Assembly: GCF_014651915.1 (NCBI RefSeq)
Contig: NZ_BMXU01000001.1
Coordinates: 1,116,001-1,180,000, forward strand
Direction: 5' to 3'
DNA from: Parvularcula lutaonensis
Lineage (GTDB): Bacteria > Pseudomonadota > Alphaproteobacteria > Caulobacterales > Parvularculaceae
Length of the DNA stretch: 64,000 nucleotides
Both the position numbers and the translations under genes were made by a program. Shown here in pieces: positions 33,300-42,933 of this stretch (the stretch's first letter is position 1; every line of letters begins with the position of its first letter). The notes under the pieces are model-generated. The model searched no databases and was not told where the DNA came from. It worked only from the letters and a program-made list of their open reading frames with translations.

Positions 33300-35420
33300 A
33301 TGTTCAACATCACCAGGAAAACCATGACGTGGGCCGGCCGTGAGCTGACCCTCGAATCGGGCCGCATTGCCCGCCAGGCTGACGGCGCCGTGCTCGTCAC
33401 CTATGGCGAAACCACCGTCCTCGCGACGGTCGTCGGCCGACGCGAGGCAAAACCCGGTCAGGATTTCTTCCCGCTGACGGTCAACTACCAGGAAAAAGGC
33501 TACGCAGCCGGTCGCATTCCGGGCGGCTTCTTCAAGCGCGAAGGCCGTCCCACCGAGAAAGAGACGCTGACCTCGCGCCTCATCGACCGTCCGATCCGCC
33601 CGCTCTTCGCTCCGGGCTTCAAGAACGAAGTCCAAGTCGTCCTCACCGTGATGAGCCACGACCTCGAGAACGACCCTGATATCGTCGCGATGATCGGCGC
33701 CTCGGCTGCGCTTACCATCTCCGGCATCCCGTTCATGGGTCCGATCGGTGCGGCACGCATCGGCTACAAGGACGGCGAGTACCTCGTGAACCCGACCATC
33801 GCGGATCTCGAAGGCTCCGAGCTCGATCTCGTCATGGCCGGTACCCAGGACGCCGTGATGATGGTGGAATCGGAGGCCAAGGAGCTGTCCGAGGACGTCA
33901 TGCTGGGCGCCGTGATGGAAGGCCACAAGGCTTCGCGTGAAGTCATCGACCTCATCATCAACTTCGCCGAAGAATGCGCCAAGGAGCCGTGGGATTACAC
34001 CCCGCCGGACTACTCCGACATCATGCCGCGCGTCCGCGCCGAGGCCGAAGCGGGCCTGCGCGAGGCCTATGCCCTGACCGACAAGCAAGAGCGCTACACC
34101 AAGGTTGGTGAGGTCAAGGCCGCTGCGAAGGAGAAACTCGCCGGTGAAGACGCCGAGGATCCGATCGACGAAGTGGTCCTCGGCAGCCTCCTCAAGGAGC
34201 TCGAATCCGAGATCGTTCGTGGCCAGATCATCGAGACCGGCAGCCGTATCGATGGCCGGACCACGACGGAAATCCGCCCGATCGTCGGCGAAGTCGGCAT
34301 CCTGCCGCGCACGCACGGTTCGGCCCTCTTCACCCGCGGCGAAACCCAGTCGATCGTCGTGGCGACCCTTGGAACCGCAGACGACGAGCAGTTCATCGAC
34401 GCCCTCGAAGGGACGTACAAAGAGAACTTCCTACTGCACTACAACTTCCCGCCCTACTCGGTCGGTGAGACGGGTCGCATGGGCTCGCCGGGCCGCCGCG
34501 AAATCGGTCACGGCAAGCTGGCATGGCGCGCTGTTCGCGCTGTCCTTCCGAGCCAGGACGAGTTCCCTTACGTGATCCGGCTCGTTTCGGAGATCACCGA
34601 GTCCAACGGTTCGTCGTCGATGGCGACGGTCTGCGGCTCGTCGCTCGCGATGATGGACGCAGGCGTGCCGATCAAGCGCGCCGTGGCCGGTATCGCCATG
34701 GGCCTGATCCTCGAAGGCGACAAGCATGCCGTTCTCTCGGACATCCTCGGCGACGAAGACCATCTCGGCGACATGGACTTCAAGGTTGCCGGCACGTCCG
34801 AAGGCGTCACCTCGCTGCAGATGGACATCAAGGTCGCGGGCATCACCGAAGACATCATGAAGACCGCTCTTGGCCAGGCCAAGGACGGACGGATGCACAT
34901 CCTCGGCGAGATGAACAAGGCGCTGGGCGAGAGCCGCTCTGACCTCGGCGAATTCGCGCCGCGCATCGAAACGATGACCATCCCCAAAGAGAAGATCCGT
35001 GAAGTGATCGGTTCTGGCGGCAAGGTCATTCGTGAGATTGTCGAGACCACCGGTGCCAAGGTGAACATCGACGACGACGGCGTCATCAAGATCGCCTCCT
35101 CCGACAAGTCGCAAATCGACGCCGCTGTCAAATGGATCAAGTCGATCACCGACGAGCCGGAAGTCGGGGAAATCTACCAGGGCAAGGTCGTCAAGACGAT
35201 GGACTTCGGTGCATTCGTCAACTTCTTCGGTGCCCGCGACGGCCTCGTCCATATCTCCCAGCTTGCGGACAAGCGCGTCGAGAAGACCACCGATGTCGTC
35301 AAGGAAGGCGACACGGTTTGGGTCAAGCTCCTCGGCTTCGACGACCGCGGCAAGACGAAGCTCTCGATGAAGGTTGTCGATCAGGAAACCGGCAAGGAAA
35401 TCGAGAAGAAGGACGACTAA
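33300..35420 (+). CDS. pnp: polyribonucleotide nucleotidyltransferase (PNPase)
   Basis: Phosphorolytic 3'-5' exoribonuclease of the RNA degradosome, 706 residues. Two RNase PH domains are clear: the first around [57 protein letters not shown], the second with [24 protein letters not shown] and [10 protein letters not shown]. The catalytic region has [19 protein letters not shown]. Then come a KH domain ([25 protein letters not shown]) and an S1 domain ([33 protein letters not shown]). Length is normal. In enterobacteria PNPase represses its own mRNA through a leader hairpin; the long structured upstream region makes a comparable control possible here. Confidence 0.98.
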   Translation: MFNITRKTMTWAGRELTLESGRIARQADGAVLVTYGETTVLATVVGRREAKPGQDFFPLTVNYQEKGYAAGRIPGGFFKREGRPTEKETLTSRLIDRPIRPLFAPGFKNEVQVVLTVMSHDLENDPDIVAMIGASAALTISGIPFMGPIGAARIGYKDGEYLVNPTIADLEGSELDLVMAGTQDAVMMVESEAKELSEDVMLGAVMEGHKASREVIDLIINFAEECAKEPWDYTPPDYSDIMPRVRAEAEAGLREAYALTDKQERYTKVGEVKAAAKEKLAGEDAEDPIDEVVLGSLLKELESEIVRGQIIETGSRIDGRTTTEIRPIVGEVGILPRTHGSALFTRGETQSIVVATLGTADDEQFIDALEGTYKENFLLHYNFPPYSVGETGRMGSPGRREIGHGKLAWRAVRAVLPSQDEFPYVIRLVSEITESNGSSSMATVCGSSLAMMDAGVPIKRAVAGIAMGLILEGDKHAVLSDILGDEDHLGDMDFKVAGTSEGVTSLQMDIKVAGITEDIMKTALGQAKDGRMHILGEMNKALGESRSDLGEFAPRIETMTIPKEKIREVIGSGGKVIREIVETTGAKVNIDDDGVIKIASSDKSQIDAAVKWIKSITDEPEVGEIYQGKVVKTMDFGAFVNFFGARDGLVHISQLADKRVEKTTDVVKEGDTVWVKLLGFDDRGKTKLSMKVVDQETGKEIEKKDD

Positions 35421-35443
35421 TTCGTCCGCTCTTTGAACACATC

Positions 35444-35476
35444 AGGGCGTCCGGAGCGATCCGGGCGCCTTTTTTC
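35444..35476 (+). terminator. intrinsic terminator after pnp
   Basis: A stem formed by 35444-35454 and 35461-35470 (about ten pairs with one bulged G and a G-U pair) is followed by TTTTTT. It lies between the pnp stop and the next start codon. Confidence 0.75.
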
Positions 35477-35498
35477 TTGCCCCGATAGGATGCGCTCG

Positions 35499-36371
35499 AT
35501 GAACACGGTCCTCAGAAGGCTGGCCTTCCTCGCCATGCCCATCGCCGCCTCCGGCCTCCTCGGTACTGAAACCCAGCTGACGGAGCTCATCCGCAGCCTG
35601 TGGAACCTGATGATCCTGCCGATCGTCGCCTTCGCGGGAATTCTCGCATGGCGCGGCGAATGGCTGACGGCGGGCGCCCTCGGCGTGACGGCGACGGCCC
35701 TCTTCGCTCTCGTGGTCCCCCACTTCCGCGATGCTCCGCCCCCGGACGGGAGGGCCGATGTCAGAATCGTGTTCGCCAACATCCTCTATAGGCAGGTCGT
35801 ACTCGACAGGACGGCAGAGTGGGCGCTGGCGGAAGGCGCGGATGTCCTCGTCATCGCGGAAATGCCGCGGGGGCCAATGCCGGTCATGCCGCCCGGCTGG
35901 ACTCCGATGCCGCAGCGCTGCCTCCCCTCCCATATTTTCGTCTTCGTCCGTGAGGGAACCGTCAATTGCCGTGCGATTGGCGACAGTCGCCGGCCGGGGC
36001 TGCTATTTGACGCGCCAGCAAACCTCCAGGTCATCGGCCTGCACACCACCGTTCCGTTCAAAGTGAATGGCCTTGCCCGGAGAAAGCGCGAGCTTGCCGG
36101 GGTTGCTCATACAGCCCCGGAAGGTCCGCTGCTCCTCATCGGTGACTTCAATATCGTTCCTTGGTCGGACGACTTTGAACTTATGTCGTCGAGAGGCTTC
36201 ACGCGCCTGCCGATAGGCGCTCAGTCCACGTGGCTGTCAAGCTCGCCAGCACTCGGCCTGCCAATCGACCACGCGCTCGTCCGGGGAGACCTGGAGGCCT
36301 CTGCCCGGCCTGGACCGTGGATGGGCTCTGACCACCGTCCCCTTTTCGTCCAGATCAGCTTGCTCGACTAG
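35499..36371 (+). CDS. endonuclease/exonuclease/phosphatase family membrane protein
   Basis: About 290 residues from ATG 35499 (35490 is an alternative; anything earlier would overlap the pnp terminator). Two or three hydrophobic segments lie in the first 75 residues (LAFLAMPIAASGLLG, LMILPIVAFAGILAW, ALGVTATALFALVVPHF). A periplasmic or cytoplasmic EEP domain follows: VRIVFANILYRQ, LVIAEMP, LLLIGDFNIVPWS, LPIDHALV and GSDHRPLFVQI. These cover the metal-binding Asp/Asn and the catalytic Asp-His pair. Family members cleave phosphodiesters of DNA, lipids or phosphates; the substrate here is unknown. One expected Glu (in AEMP) is present. Confidence 0.82.
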   Translation: MNTVLRRLAFLAMPIAASGLLGTETQLTELIRSLWNLMILPIVAFAGILAWRGEWLTAGALGVTATALFALVVPHFRDAPPPDGRADVRIVFANILYRQVVLDRTAEWALAEGADVLVIAEMPRGPMPVMPPGWTPMPQRCLPSHIFVFVREGTVNCRAIGDSRRPGLLFDAPANLQVIGLHTTVPFKVNGLARRKRELAGVAHTAPEGPLLLIGDFNIVPWSDDFELMSSRGFTRLPIGAQSTWLSSSPALGLPIDHALVRGDLEASARPGPWMGSDHRPLFVQISLLD

Positions 36372-36443
36372 AGCCGCCCTCTTTCCACTTTAAAGTGCGC
36401 ACTCAAATCCTTACATGAAGCTCATGAAGTCAGGGAGGGACCC

Positions 36444-37409
36444 ATGGATATTCAGTTGATCGTGTTGGCAGTAGTCGTCGTCTTGGCGCTGCTGCTCGTC
36501 AAATCCGTCATCGTCATCGTGCCGCAGGGCTACAACTACACGGTCGAGAATTTCGGCCGGTACACGAAGACTCTCACCTCGGGCCTGCATATTCTCGTCC
36601 CGTTCATCCAACGGGTGGGGCGAAAGATGAACATGATGGAGCAGGTGATCGATATTCCGGGTCAGGAAGTCATCACGCGCGACAACGCCATGGTCACCGC
36701 GGATGCCGTGGCCTTCATCCAGGTCATGGACGCTCCGAAAGCGGCCTATGAGGTCAACAATCTCATCAACGCCATCACAAATCTCAGCATGACGAATATC
36801 CGTTCCGTGATCGGTAATCTTGAGCTGGACGAGGTCCTGTCAAACCGTGACGAGATCAATTCGCGCCTCCTGATGGTCATCGACGCCGCCACCAACCCTT
36901 GGGGCGTCAAGGTCACCCGCGTCGAGATCAAGGACCTCCTGCCCCCCGCGGACATCACCGAGGCCATGGCCCGCCAGATGAAGGCGGAGCGTCTCAAGCG
37001 CGCGGAGATCCTGCAAGCGGACGGTGACAAGCAGTCGGCGATCCTCCGTGCGGAGGGCGAGAAACAGTCCGCGATCCTCGAAGCCGAGGGCCGCAAACAG
37101 GCCGCCTTCGCTGATGCCGAGGCGCGGGAGCGCGAGGCTGAAGCCGAGGCCAATGCGACCAAGATGGTCTCCGAATCCATTGCCGAGGGCGATATCCAGG
37201 CCATCAACTACTTCATCGCGCAGAAATACGTCGAGGCCTTCGAGAGCCTCGCCACAGCACCGAACCAGAAATTCGTCCTTTTGCCGACGGAGCTGACCAA
37301 TCTCGCCGGGACGGTTGGGGGAATCGGTGCCCTTCTCGGCCAGAAAGACAGCGCGCCGAAAGGCCCGTGGACGAACAACCACGGCAAGGACGACGAAGCG
37401 AGGACCTGA
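36444..37409 (+). CDS. qmcA: SPFH/band 7 membrane protein, QmcA type
   Basis: Stomatin-like protein of 321 residues. One N-terminal transmembrane helix (LIVLAVVVVLALLLVKSVIVIVP) precedes the band 7 domain (GRYTKTLTSGLHILVPFIQRVGRKMNMMEQVIDIPGQEVITRDNAMVTADAVAF). A long charged coiled coil follows, with repeated EGEKQSAILEAEGRKQAA units. Such proteins form ring assemblies organising membrane proteases or microdomains. The partner nfeD follows with almost no gap, the classic pairing. Confidence 0.92.
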   Translation: MDIQLIVLAVVVVLALLLVKSVIVIVPQGYNYTVENFGRYTKTLTSGLHILVPFIQRVGRKMNMMEQVIDIPGQEVITRDNAMVTADAVAFIQVMDAPKAAYEVNNLINAITNLSMTNIRSVIGNLELDEVLSNRDEINSRLLMVIDAATNPWGVKVTRVEIKDLLPPADITEAMARQMKAERLKRAEILQADGDKQSAILRAEGEKQSAILEAEGRKQAAFADAEAREREAEAEANATKMVSESIAEGDIQAINYFIAQKYVEAFESLATAPNQKFVLLPTELTNLAGTVGGIGALLGQKDSAPKGPWTNNHGKDDEART

Positions 37410-37412
37410 GTG

Positions 37413-37874
37413 ATGGAGCTTCTTCTCGACCCGCCTTTCTGGGCCTGGTTCGTCCTTGCGGGGATCCTGCTGATCCTCGAGCTGATGACCGGAACGTTCT
37501 ACCTCCTCTGGCCTGCTGCGGCGGCGGGCCTGACGGGTCTCGCCACCCGCGCGCCGTTCACGCCGTCGGGCGCAGGGGAATGGCTCCTGTTCGCTGTGCT
37601 GACGGTTGTGCTGACCCTCGCCGCCCGAGCGATGGGCCTTAAACGGCGGCCTTCCCCTGATGACACACGGCCCTTCAACCGCGCCGATAGCCGGGTCGGC
37701 CAGCACGCCCGCGCCATCGCTGCCTTCGAAGCCGGGCGTGGCCGGGTCCGGCTTGGCGACACGGATTGGCAGGCCCGTTCCCCGGTCCCCGTTGCGGCAG
37801 GAGATGACGTCGTCATCACAGACGTCGATGGCTCCGTCCTGGTCGTCGCGCCAGCAGGGACGCAAACGCAGTAG
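37413..37874 (+). CDS. NfeD family membrane protein
   Basis: About 153 residues, starting at ATG 37413 a few bases after the qmcA stop; a GTG at 37410 is also in frame. Two or more hydrophobic helices (FWAWFVLAGILLILELMTGTFYLLWPAAAAGLTG, WLLFAVLTVVLTLAARAM) are followed by a C-terminal OB-fold domain (GRVRLGDTDWQARSPVPVAAGDDVVITDVDGSVLVV). This is the short NfeD form lacking the protease domain. It is predicted to work with the upstream QmcA-type protein. Confidence 0.9.
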   Translation: MELLLDPPFWAWFVLAGILLILELMTGTFYLLWPAAAAGLTGLATRAPFTPSGAGEWLLFAVLTVVLTLAARAMGLKRRPSPDDTRPFNRADSRVGQHARAIAAFEAGRGRVRLGDTDWQARSPVPVAAGDDVVITDVDGSVLVVAPAGTQTQ

Positions 37875-37953
37875 CCCGGTGAACCATCGGCAGGCTCGCC
37901 GTGTTCCATCACATATCTGCCCTCAAGCAGCACGGAAACAAACGAGTACGTAG

Positions 37954-38205
37954 ATGGAAGTCGGTATCATCACTGCCATCATTGTCGGCGGCCTCGCCGG
38001 CTGGATCGCGGAAAAACTCATGAAGTCCGATATGGGCCTGCTCGCCAATATCGGCCTTGGTATCGTTGGCGCGCTGTTCGCCAACATCCTGCTGGGTCTG
38101 ATCGGTTTCTCGCTCGGCGGCGTGCTGGGCTACCTGATCGCAGGCATTCTTGGTGCCTGCCTGATCATCTTCATCGCGCGGAAAGTGCGTAAGCCTTCAG
38201 CTTGA
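37954..38205 (+). CDS. GlsB/YeaQ/YmgE family membrane protein
   Basis: Eighty-three residues, almost entirely hydrophobic and Gly-rich, with three helices (IITAIIVGGLAGWIAEKLM, GLLANIGLGIVGALFANILL, VLGYLIAGILGACLIIFIARKV). This matches the transglycosylase-associated/GlsB stress-protein family. Function is poorly defined, usually linked to general stress. It is monocistronic with a strong terminator about 20 bases downstream. Confidence 0.9.
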   Translation: MEVGIITAIIVGGLAGWIAEKLMKSDMGLLANIGLGIVGALFANILLGLIGFSLGGVLGYLIAGILGACLIIFIARKVRKPSA

Positions 38206-38226
38206 GCGGTTGCCTTTCCGGGTGTG

Positions 38227-38255
38227 AAGCCGCGGCCATCGCCGCGGCTTTTTTT
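38227..38255 (+). terminator. intrinsic terminator after the GlsB-like gene
   Basis: AAGCCGCGGC (38227-38236) and GCCGCGGCTT (38241-38250) form a ten-base-pair stem with a CATC loop, followed by a run of T to 38255. The T run touches the stop codon of the convergent DUF2237 gene. Confidence 0.9.
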
Positions 38256-38623
38256 CATTGCGGCCGGTCCACAGCATGAGCCTTCAGGTCTGAAAGCGCG
38301 ACCCTGTCCAGCGCCCTCTCATGGCACGCGGCCAGCACAACTCCGGGGGCTCGACCCGCCTGCCGCGCCTCCTCCCATCGGCCGGCACAGACGCACCAGC
38401 GGTCTCCAGGCTTCAGCCCCGGGAATCCCCATTCGGGCCGCGGGGTCGAGAGGTCATTGCCCTTTTGTCGGGTGAAGGAAAGGAAGGCCTCATCCACGAC
38501 CGCGCAGACCGTATGGCTGCCTCTATCCTGCCGTCCTGTTTCGCAGAAGCCGGTGCGCGTGAAGCCGGTCATCGGGTTACAACCACAGACCTGAAGCTCC
38601 CCACCCAGAACATTCTTTGCCAT
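38255..38623 (-). CDS. DUF2237 family protein
   Basis: 122 residues with the strongly conserved DUF2237 pattern: NVLGGELQVCGCNPMTGFTRTGFCETGRQDRGSHTVCAVVDEAFLSFTRQKGNDLSTPRPEWGFPGLKPGDRWCVCAGRWEEA. Several invariant Cys (CGC, FC, VCA, WCVCA) suggest metal binding, but no activity is established for the family. Its ATG directly follows the TGA of the photolyase gene, so the two are co-translated. Co-occurrence with photolyases is the only functional hint. Confidence 0.9.
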   Translation of the reverse strand: MAKNVLGGELQVCGCNPMTGFTRTGFCETGRQDRGSHTVCAVVDEAFLSFTRQKGNDLSTPRPEWGFPGLKPGDRWCVCAGRWEEARQAGRAPGVVLAACHERALDRVALSDLKAHAVDRPQ

Positions 38624-40150
38624 TCAGTCCTCCAGCCGTTTGTAGAACTCCCGCGCCGACGCACGCAGCGAGAGCTTCTCGCTTTTGTCCTTTTCGTCGA
38701 GGTTCCGCATCACCATCCCCATCCGGTGGTTGGCGCGCAGCTTGTCCTCGTTCCGCATGATGAAGTCCCAATAGAGATAATTGAACGGACAGGCCTCTTT
38801 CCCGGTCCGTTCACGGACATTGTACCTGCAACTCGAGCAGTAGTTCGACATCCGGTTGATATAGGCACCGCTCGCGGCATAGGGCTTTGAACCCAGAACG
38901 CCGCCATCGGCCCAGATGGCCATTCCGTGGACGTTGGGCAATTCCACCCACTCATAGGCGTCGGCGTAGACGATCAGGTACCATTCATTGATCGCATCCG
39001 GGTGCACACCAAGCAGCAGTGCCAGATTGCCCGTCACCATCAGCCGCTGGATATGATGCGCATAGGCGTGATCGCGCGTGTTGCGCACGGCCTCGGCCAC
39101 GCAATGCATATCTGTCTCGCCGGTCCAATAGAAATCCGGTAGCGGACGATCGGCATCAAGGGCGTTCTGTTCTTTATATTCTGGCATTTTCAGCCAGTAG
39201 ATGCCGCGAACATATTCGCGCCATCCGATGATCTGGCGGATGAAGCCCTCTGCCGCATTGAGCGGGGCGTGACCCTCTTTATACGCCTCTTCCACGGCAT
39301 CGCAGACTTCCAGCGGCTCAAGCAGTCCCGCATTGAGATAGGCGGAGATCAGGCCGTGATTGAGGAAATCCTCCCCTGTCGCCATTGCGTCCTGATAGTC
39401 ACCGAACCCCGGCAGGCAATGCTCGATAAAGAAATCGAGGCGCTTGAGCGCCCCGTCGCGGGTCGTCTGGTAGCGGAACTGATCGAGTGTCCCGAAGTGG
39501 TCGCCAAAGCGGTCGTCGACGAGCTTCATCACCTCACAGACGGTTTCGCTGTCATTGATCGGCGGTGGCGGTGGCGGCTCATAGCCCTTGGGCAGCTTCT
39601 TCCGGTTCTCCTGGTCGTAGTTCCACTCGCCTCCCTCAGGCTTGTCGCCATCCATCAGAAGGCCCGTTTTCTTTCGCATCTCGCGATAGAAATACTCCAT
39701 ACGGAGCGTCTTGCGCTCATCTGCCCACGCCCTGAACTCAGGAAGCGAGCAGACGAAGCGGTCATCGCCCTTGATCGTGACGGGCCGGTTCAGCTTCCGC
39801 CCCCAGCTCTCCATGTCCTGCGCCAGCCGGTATTCACCGCAGGCGGTGCAGACCAGCTCGTCCACATCCTCATCGCTGAACGCGCGCTGCACCTCGCCGA
39901 AGAGCGAGCCCTGATTGTCCTCGTCGTCGAGCTTCACATAGCGGACGGTGTAGCCGTCATTGCGCAGGCCCTGGGCGAACTCCCGCATCGCTGCGAACAG
40001 GAACACGATCTTCTGCTTGTGATGGCGGACATAGGTCGCCTCCTTCATCACCTCGGCCATCAGGATCACATCCTGCGCAGGGTCCGCACCGCGCAGGGCG
40101 GCGACGTTGCGAGAAAGCTGGTCAGCGAGAACGAGACGCAAGGCGGGCAC
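38624..40150 (-). CDS. phrB: (6-4) photolyase of the iron-sulfur bacterial cryptochrome/photolyase family (PhrB type)
   Basis: Light-driven flavoenzyme predicted to repair (6-4) pyrimidine photoproducts. The 508-residue protein has the four cluster-ligand cysteines at 350 (TDMHC), 438 and 441 (YCSSC) and 454 (EACPF), exactly the positions described for Agrobacterium PhrB. It also has His365/His366 in AYAHHIQRLMVTGN, from the active site region. The N-terminal LVLADQLS domain is the antenna-chromophore-binding Rossmann domain. It is followed by the coupled DUF2237 gene and overlaps nothing upstream; about 110 bases separate it from the divergent small membrane protein. Confidence 0.95.
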   Translation of the reverse strand: MPALRLVLADQLSRNVAALRGADPAQDVILMAEVMKEATYVRHHKQKIVFLFAAMREFAQGLRNDGYTVRYVKLDDEDNQGSLFGEVQRAFSDEDVDELVCTACGEYRLAQDMESWGRKLNRPVTIKGDDRFVCSLPEFRAWADERKTLRMEYFYREMRKKTGLLMDGDKPEGGEWNYDQENRKKLPKGYEPPPPPPINDSETVCEVMKLVDDRFGDHFGTLDQFRYQTTRDGALKRLDFFIEHCLPGFGDYQDAMATGEDFLNHGLISAYLNAGLLEPLEVCDAVEEAYKEGHAPLNAAEGFIRQIIGWREYVRGIYWLKMPEYKEQNALDADRPLPDFYWTGETDMHCVAEAVRNTRDHAYAHHIQRLMVTGNLALLLGVHPDAINEWYLIVYADAYEWVELPNVHGMAIWADGGVLGSKPYAASGAYINRMSNYCSSCRYNVRERTGKEACPFNYLYWDFIMRNEDKLRANHRMGMVMRNLDEKDKSEKLSLRASAREFYKRLED

Positions 40151-40259
40151 GGCATTCCTCCGGTAGGAACTGCCATTTGGCGCGATTTCCGGTTTTGCCG
40201 AGGCGGCGAAGCGGCGCGGCCTGTGCTACAAGTCCCCGATCCAGTCGGGAGGGCACGCC

Positions 40260-40592
40260 TTGGACAGCCAGATCATGTTCATCCTTGTCGCCGCCGCGAT
40301 CGTCATCGCCGGCACCTTCATCCTGCGCTCGCTCGCCAGCGGCGTGATCAAGGTCGTGGGCCTGATGATCGTCGCCTTTCTCGGTCGCCGGGCCGATCTC
40401 GGCGCCACGGGCATGGGCTGGATCGAGGGGCAGGACGTAACCGTTATCGTGGCGGCGGCGCTTTTCGGTTGGGTTTCGGGGATCGTGCTTGGGGCGTTCG
40501 TGTTCAAGAGCGACGGCTTCGGTCGCCACTTCTTTATCCCGATCATCGCTGTCGGGCTGACTTACCTGGCTGCGATCTTCATCGAGCTTTAA
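40260..40592 (+). CDS. small hypothetical membrane protein
   Basis: 110 residues with three or four predicted membrane helices (IMFILVAAAIVIAGTFILRSLASGVIKVVGLMIVAFLG, VTVIVAAALFGWVSGIVLGAFVF, FFIPIIAVGLTYLAAIFIEL). I do not recognise the family. The TTG at 40260 is taken as start because a strong GGGAGGG lies seven bases upstream; ATG 40275 would shorten it by five residues. It is divergent from phrB and convergent with nuoD, separated from the latter by a palindromic repeat. Confidence 0.7.
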   Translation: MDSQIMFILVAAAIVIAGTFILRSLASGVIKVVGLMIVAFLGRRADLGATGMGWIEGQDVTVIVAAALFGWVSGIVLGAFVFKSDGFGRHFFIPIIAVGLTYLAAIFIEL

Positions 40593-40596
40593 GGAG

Positions 40597-40690
40597 CTGT
40601 CATCCCGGAAAGCGCGGAGCGCTTGTCCGGGACGCAAACTGTCCGCTGTAGGGGTCCTGGGCTCCGGCTTCGCCGGCCCCGGAATGACAG
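40597..40690. repeat. intergenic palindromic repeat downstream of nuoD
   Basis: CTGTCATCCCGG at 40597-40608 and CCGGAATGACAG at 40679-40690 are inverted copies with one mismatch. Internal self-complementary segments include AGCGCGGAGCGCT and CCGGCTTCGCCGG. The 94-base unit lies between the ends of two convergent genes and resembles short dispersed palindromes common in alphaproteobacteria. It may also terminate transcription. Confidence 0.65.
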
Positions 40691-40694
40691 CAAT

Positions 40695-41912
40695 TTACCG
40701 GTCAATCTCGCCGAACACGATGTCCAGCGTACCGATGATCGCCGAGACGTCGGCCAGCATGTGGCCGCGGTTCATCCAGTCCATCGCCTGCAGGTGGGCA
40801 TAGCCCGGCGCGCGGATCTTGCAGCGGTACGGACGGTTCTCACCGGTCGAGACGAGATAGACGCCGAACTCGCCCTTGGGCGCTTCGACGGCGGTGTAGA
40901 CTTCGCCAGCCGGGACCTTCGGACCTTCCGTATACAGCTTGAAGTGATGGATCAGTGCTTCCATCGACTCCTTCATTTCCGCGCGGCGCGGCGGGCCGAC
41001 CTTGCCGTCGGTGGTCATGACGGGACCGTCTTCGAGTTTCTCGATGCACTGGCGGATGATCTTCACCGACTGGTGCATCTCCTCGATGCGGCAGACATAG
41101 CGGTCATAGCAGTCGCCGTGCTTGCCGATCACGATGTCGAAATCGAGCTCGTCATAGATTTCGTAGGGCTGCGCCTTGCGCAGGTCCCACGGCACGCCCG
41201 ATCCGCGCAGCATCACACCGGTGAAGCCCCAGTCGAGGGCTTGCTGCTTCGACACAACGCCGATATCGACATTGCGCTGCTTGAAGATGCGGTTGTCCGT
41301 GATCAGGCCTTCGATCTCGTCCGAGACTTTCTTCCAGGTCTCGGTCCAGGCGTAGATGTCATCGATCAGCTGCTGCGGAAGGTCCTTGTGGACGCCGCCG
41401 ACGCGGAAATAGTTCGCGTGCAGACGGGCACCGCACGCGCGCTCGTAGAACGTCATCAGCTTCTCGCGCTCCTCGAAGCCCCACAGCGGCGGGGTCAGCG
41501 CGCCGACGTCCATCGCCTGGGTCGTCACGTTGAGGATGTGCGAAAGGATGCGGCCGATCTCGCAGAACATCGTCCGGATGATCTTGCCCCGGCGCGGCAC
41601 CTCGACACCGAGGAGTTTCTCCGCCGCGAGGACGAAGGCGTGCTCCTGGTTCATCGGCGCGACATAGTCGAGACGGTCGAAATACGGGATCGCCTGAAGG
41701 TAGGTCTTGTGCTCGATCAGCTTCTCGGTGCCACGGTGCAACAGGCCGATATGCGGGTCAACGCGCTCGACCACTTCGCCATCAAGCTCGAGGACGAGGC
41801 GAAGAACGCCGTGTGCCGCGGGGTGCTGCGGGCCGAAATTGATCGTGAACGGACGGTCTGCGTTGGCGTCCGAGGGGCTGTCTTCGACAGTGATGGTTCG
41901 GGTCGCGGACAT
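40695..41912 (-). CDS. nuoD: NADH-quinone oxidoreductase subunit D
   Basis: 49 kDa-type subunit of complex I, forming part of the quinone site. ATG 41912 gives about 405 residues and is preceded by GGAGGAGAA seven bases upstream; the longer frame to 41957 overlaps nuoC. Typical sequences: [72 protein letters not shown], and the end [18 protein letters not shown]. It is the last complex I gene of this cluster; nuoE to nuoN do not follow. Confidence 0.97.
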   Translation of the reverse strand: MSATRTITVEDSPSDANADRPFTINFGPQHPAAHGVLRLVLELDGEVVERVDPHIGLLHRGTEKLIEHKTYLQAIPYFDRLDYVAPMNQEHAFVLAAEKLLGVEVPRRGKIIRTMFCEIGRILSHILNVTTQAMDVGALTPPLWGFEEREKLMTFYERACGARLHANYFRVGGVHKDLPQQLIDDIYAWTETWKKVSDEIEGLITDNRIFKQRNVDIGVVSKQQALDWGFTGVMLRGSGVPWDLRKAQPYEIYDELDFDIVIGKHGDCYDRYVCRIEEMHQSVKIIRQCIEKLEDGPVMTTDGKVGPPRRAEMKESMEALIHHFKLYTEGPKVPAGEVYTAVEAPKGEFGVYLVSTGENRPYRCKIRAPGYAHLQAMDWMNRGHMLADVSAIIGTLDIVFGEIDR

Positions 41913-41913
41913 C

Positions 41914-42537
41914 TTATTTCTCCTCCGCCTTCTCGTCGCCGGGGAGGACGTAGTCACCGCCCTGCCACGGAGAGAGATAGTCGAAGTTGCGGTATTCCTG
42001 GGTCAGCTGCACGGGCTCGTAGACAACCCGCTGCTGCTCGTCATCCCAGCGCACTTCGGTGTAACCGGTCAGCGGGAAGTCCTTGCGAAGCGGATGGCCC
42101 TCGAAGCCATAATCCGTCAGCAGGCGGCGCATGTCGGGGTGGCCTTCAAAAACGATGCCGTACATATCGAAGGCTTCACGCTCGTACCAGTCGGCATTCG
42201 GGAAGACCGGCGTCACGGTTGGCACGGTGTCCCCTTCCGCAGTCTGCACCTTCACGCGGATGCGCGCATTGTTCTCCATGCTGAGCAGCATGTAGGCGAC
42301 ATCGAAACGTTTCCGGCGCTCAGGATAGTCAACACCCGCGAGCTCAATGAGCTGCGTGAAGCGACACATCGCATCCTCTTTGAGGAATTTCAGCGTCGGG
42401 ACGATCTGGTTGCAGGGCACCTGGATCGTCAGCTCGCCATAGGCAATCTGTGCACTGACGAGGTTATCGCCGAGCTGCGCTGCGACGTGGTCCTGCAGCT
42501 CAGCCAGGTCTTCAAGCATAGTTTGTGATTGGCTCAT
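41914..42537 (-). CDS. nuoC: NADH-quinone oxidoreductase subunit C
   Basis: 30 kDa-type peripheral subunit of complex I, 207 residues, encoded separately from nuoD. The conserved stretch [44 protein letters not shown] is the family signature. Its ATG at 42537 directly abuts the TAG of the upstream small secreted-protein gene, with GAGG about eight bases before the ATG. nuoD begins one base after its stop. Confidence 0.97.
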   Translation of the reverse strand: MSQSQTMLEDLAELQDHVAAQLGDNLVSAQIAYGELTIQVPCNQIVPTLKFLKEDAMCRFTQLIELAGVDYPERRKRFDVAYMLLSMENNARIRVKVQTAEGDTVPTVTPVFPNADWYEREAFDMYGIVFEGHPDMRRLLTDYGFEGHPLRKDFPLTGYTEVRWDDEQQRVVYEPVQLTQEYRNFDYLSPWQGGDYVLPGDEKAEEK

Positions 42538-42933
42538 CTAATGATCCTCGCCACCACCGTTATCGATTAAAAAAACTGCTTCGTAGTCGCGCCGGACTAC
42601 GACAGCTTGCGGATCGACCGCATATCTCGGCTGTTCGAAAAACCGCGACGACCGCCGGGCGAAACAGTTGAAGAGGGCTTCATCGGGCACCCCCCTCGAC
42701 GGCTTCGAGATATTCGAAAGATCAAGAAACCTGGCGTTCGAGTAATTGTCGTCCGACATGATGTCGACGTATGCGGTGAGGCGCAGATCATCAGAAAAAC
42801 CAATATCCTGCATGCGTTCAAAGCACGAATCGAGCGGTGACGGTGCGATACGAACGGTCTCCGCGCAAGCCGCGGACACCAGAAGTGTCACGCACAAACC
42901 CATGCCAAACGCATTCAGCGATGCATTGGTCAT
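42538..42933 (-). CDS. small secreted protein embedded in the nuo operon, unrecognised
   Basis: 131 residues, no family I recognise. A convincing signal peptide ([15 protein letters not shown], likely cleaved before ETVRI) directs it to the periplasm. The mature part of about 105 residues has two Cys ([15 protein letters not shown]) that could form a disulfide. Its start overlaps the nuoB stop by four bases and its stop abuts the nuoC start, so it is fully integrated in the operon. The coding region is visibly less GC-rich than nuoB or nuoC, suggesting later acquisition. A role as periplasmic accessory of complex I is possible but only inferred from position. Confidence 0.7.
   Translation of the reverse strand: MTNASLNAFGMGLCVTLLVSAACAETVRIAPSPLDSCFERMQDIGFSDDLRLTAYVDIMSDDNYSNARFLDLSNISKPSRGVPDEALFNCFARRSSRFFEQPRYAVDPQAVVVRRDYEAVFLIDNGGGEDH

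Noticed and set aside
36840-37865. Minus-strand frame opposite qmcA/nfeD
   Set aside because: Overlaps two recognised genes completely and shows no conserved sequence.
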